This document shows positions 62,733 through 64,000 of a DNA stretch of 64,000 nt, one piece after another. Below the pieces are notes generated by a model, which did not search any database, was not told where the DNA came from, and worked only from the letters and a program-made list of their open reading frames with translations. Position 1 is the first letter of the stretch, and each line of letters begins with the position of its first letter. The translations under genes were made by a program, and so were the position numbers. Source of the DNA: Rhizobium redzepovicii (GTDB taxonomy: Bacteria > Pseudomonadota > Alphaproteobacteria > Rhizobiales > Rhizobiaceae); assembly GCF_019793435.1 (NCBI RefSeq), contig NZ_JAILYH010000019.1:1-64000 (forward strand), given 5' to 3'.

Positions 62733-63941
62733 TCAGTTGCGGGGCTGCAGCAACGCCAAGGCAATCGTCGATGCAGCCAGGATCGCCGTCACAGTCAATG
62801 GTCCCACGGCGCCGTAGTGGTCGACGATATAGCCGCCAAAAACCGCGCCGATACTGATGGCCACCTGAAAAGAGACGACCATCAGGCTACCCGCCGCCTC
62901 CAGAGCGTCTGGGGCTGCGCGGGAAAGATTGGTCGGCAGCACGACCGGCGCCATTCCGAAGGCAAAGCCCCAAAGTGCGACGAGGGCGAACGCAATGCCG
63001 GTATGGGCGCCCCAAAGCACCAGAGCGAGCGCTGCAACCGTCATCAGCGCGGCGGTGACAGCGAGTGCCAGCCGGATACTGGCATCGGCCATTCGGCCAC
63101 CGGCAACATTGCCGATCACGGAGGCGATGCCAAATCCGAGCAGTGCCAGGGCGATTGATCGGGTATCAAGGAGCGTTACCTGTTCGAGGAAAGGACGCAC
63201 ATAAACCGACCCGGCAAAATGCCCGGTCATCAGCAAAAGGATGGCAAGCATTCCCAGTTGAATGCCGCCCCGTCGTGTCAGCCGGAAAACATCAGCGATA
63301 CTGTTGCTTGTGCTTGCAGGAAGCGTCGGCAAGCTGATCAGTTGCAGCAGCATGGCAAGCGCGGCAAGCCCGGCTGTCATCGCCATGGCGCTGCGCCATC
63401 CCAGCCAATCGCTGATCAAAGCACCCATTGATGGTGCAGCTATCGTGGCGAGCGAAACGCCGAGGGTGACGATAGCCATGCCCCGACCTGTCGCATTAGC
63501 GCCGACCAGCCTCGCCACGACGGCTACTGAAAGCGCCCAAAAGCCGCTCAGCGCGATGCCCAACCCGGCCCGGCCCACCAACAACAGCCAAAAATCAGTC
63601 GCCAATGATGCCAGAACATTGGAGCCGATCGCCAGCGCGCTGAGGCTGACCAGCACGGTTTTGCGGTTCAGTCGGCCGATGAGGACGTTGCTCAATAAGG
63701 CCGCCACGGCGCCGACAGAAGCGGTGGCGGTGACGACTTGTCCGGCCGTTCCCTCGGAAATGCCGAGATCGCGCGCCATCGGCGTCAACAGGCCCGCCGG
63801 CAGGAACTCAGCGGACACCAGCGCAAAGCTGGTGGCTGCCATCGAAACAACGGCAAACCAGGTCGCCGTGTTCCACGCGGATGGTTCATCCGTCTCCAGG
63901 CCAATTGCGATCCCGTCGAACTGTGATGTTGAGTCCGTCAT
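62733..63941 (-). CDS. MFS transporter (efflux type)
   Basis: A 402-residue, twelve-helix inner-membrane transporter of the DHA1 group (AraJ/SotB/NepI-like). The first half has FALVSAEFLPAGLLTPMARDLGISEGTAGQ and NVLIGRLNRKTVLVSLSALAIGSNVLAS; the middle shows LGVSLATIAAPSMGALISDWLGWRSAM. Such proteins export sugars, nucleosides or drugs using the proton gradient; the substrate is unknown. A small inverted repeat lies just upstream of its ATG. Confidence 0.88.
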   Translation of the reverse strand: MTDSTSQFDGIAIGLETDEPSAWNTATWFAVVSMAATSFALVSAEFLPAGLLTPMARDLGISEGTAGQVVTATASVGAVAALLSNVLIGRLNRKTVLVSLSALAIGSNVLASLATDFWLLLVGRAGLGIALSGFWALSVAVVARLVGANATGRGMAIVTLGVSLATIAAPSMGALISDWLGWRSAMAMTAGLAALAMLLQLISLPTLPASTSNSIADVFRLTRRGGIQLGMLAILLLMTGHFAGSVYVRPFLEQVTLLDTRSIALALLGFGIASVIGNVAGGRMADASIRLALAVTAALMTVAALALVLWGAHTGIAFALVALWGFAFGMAPVVLPTNLSRAAPDALEAAGSLMVVSFQVAISIGAVFGGYIVDHYGAVGPLTVTAILAASTIALALLQPRN

Positions 63942-63949
63942 TGAACTAT

Positions 63950-63968
63950 CTCCTATGTTCGGAGATTT
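63950..63968. promoter_or_regulatory. Inverted repeat upstream of the MFS gene
   Basis: ATCTCC and GGAGAT pair across a seven-base spacer about 10 bases before the ATG. It may be an operator for an adjacent regulator outside the window, or simply overlap the ribosome site. Confidence 0.4.
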
Positions 63969-64000
63969 GATAGACGAAGTTTTCAGGATGATATGTGTCT

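Overview
The window looks like a piece of a Rhizobium genome of the R. leguminosarum / R. etli type. The evidence is the chvE-gguA-gguB-gguC sugar operon with its LysR regulator gbpR, a xylose-type ABC operon with a ROK regulator, an inositol dehydrogenase, a YcaO-TfuA pair, and several palindromic intergenic repeats of the kind rhizobia carry. One of these matches the RIME type and is present in two inverted copies. Assignments come from reading protein sequences and motifs; no database search was run.

Region 1 (1-16.9 kb) is accessory and concerns the cell surface and small molecules. It holds a membrane-protein fragment at the left edge, a frameshifted methyltransferase, an XRE regulator, and a YcaO-TfuA pair with a small downstream gene. 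After a gene-poor 1.6 kb gap comes a polysaccharide locus: a GT2 glycosyltransferase, a 1012-residue protein joining glycosyltransferase, NodS-like methyltransferase and NodB-like deacetylase domains, a Wzm/Wzt-type exporter, two more glycosyltransferases, a decayed galE and a UDP-glucuronate decarboxylase-like epimerase.

Region 2 (17-28 kb) holds a divergent ampC-ampR pair, a sugar ABC transporter whose binding protein is encoded apart from its ATPase and permease, several secreted proteins of unknown role (one with a DUF882/M15 peptidase fold), and a toxin-antitoxin pair resembling VapBC45.

Region 3 (28.4-33.8 kb) is a defence-like block next to a tRNA-Arg(CCG). It contains a KAP P-loop NTPase, a HEAT-CHAT caspase-like protein and a HARE-HTH protein. 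The last two are translationally coupled. This block and the trifunctional polysaccharide enzyme are the best candidates for something undescribed.

Region 4 (34-52 kb) is sugar catabolism: xylFHG with a ROK regulator, an AAC(6')-like acetyltransferase, a repeat-rich gap, inositol 2-dehydrogenase, small conserved genes, gbpR, and chvE-gguABC followed by an aldehyde dehydrogenase and an IlvD/Edd-type sugar-acid dehydratase. The last part forms uptake plus non-phosphorylative breakdown of arabinose/galactose-type sugars, closed by a clear terminator.

Region 5 (52-64 kb) holds a decayed HD-GYP response regulator, EamA and MFS transporters, AraC and TetR regulators, an SDR, an MgtC/DUF4010 membrane protein, and the conserved trio ATP-grasp / alpha-E / transglutaminase.
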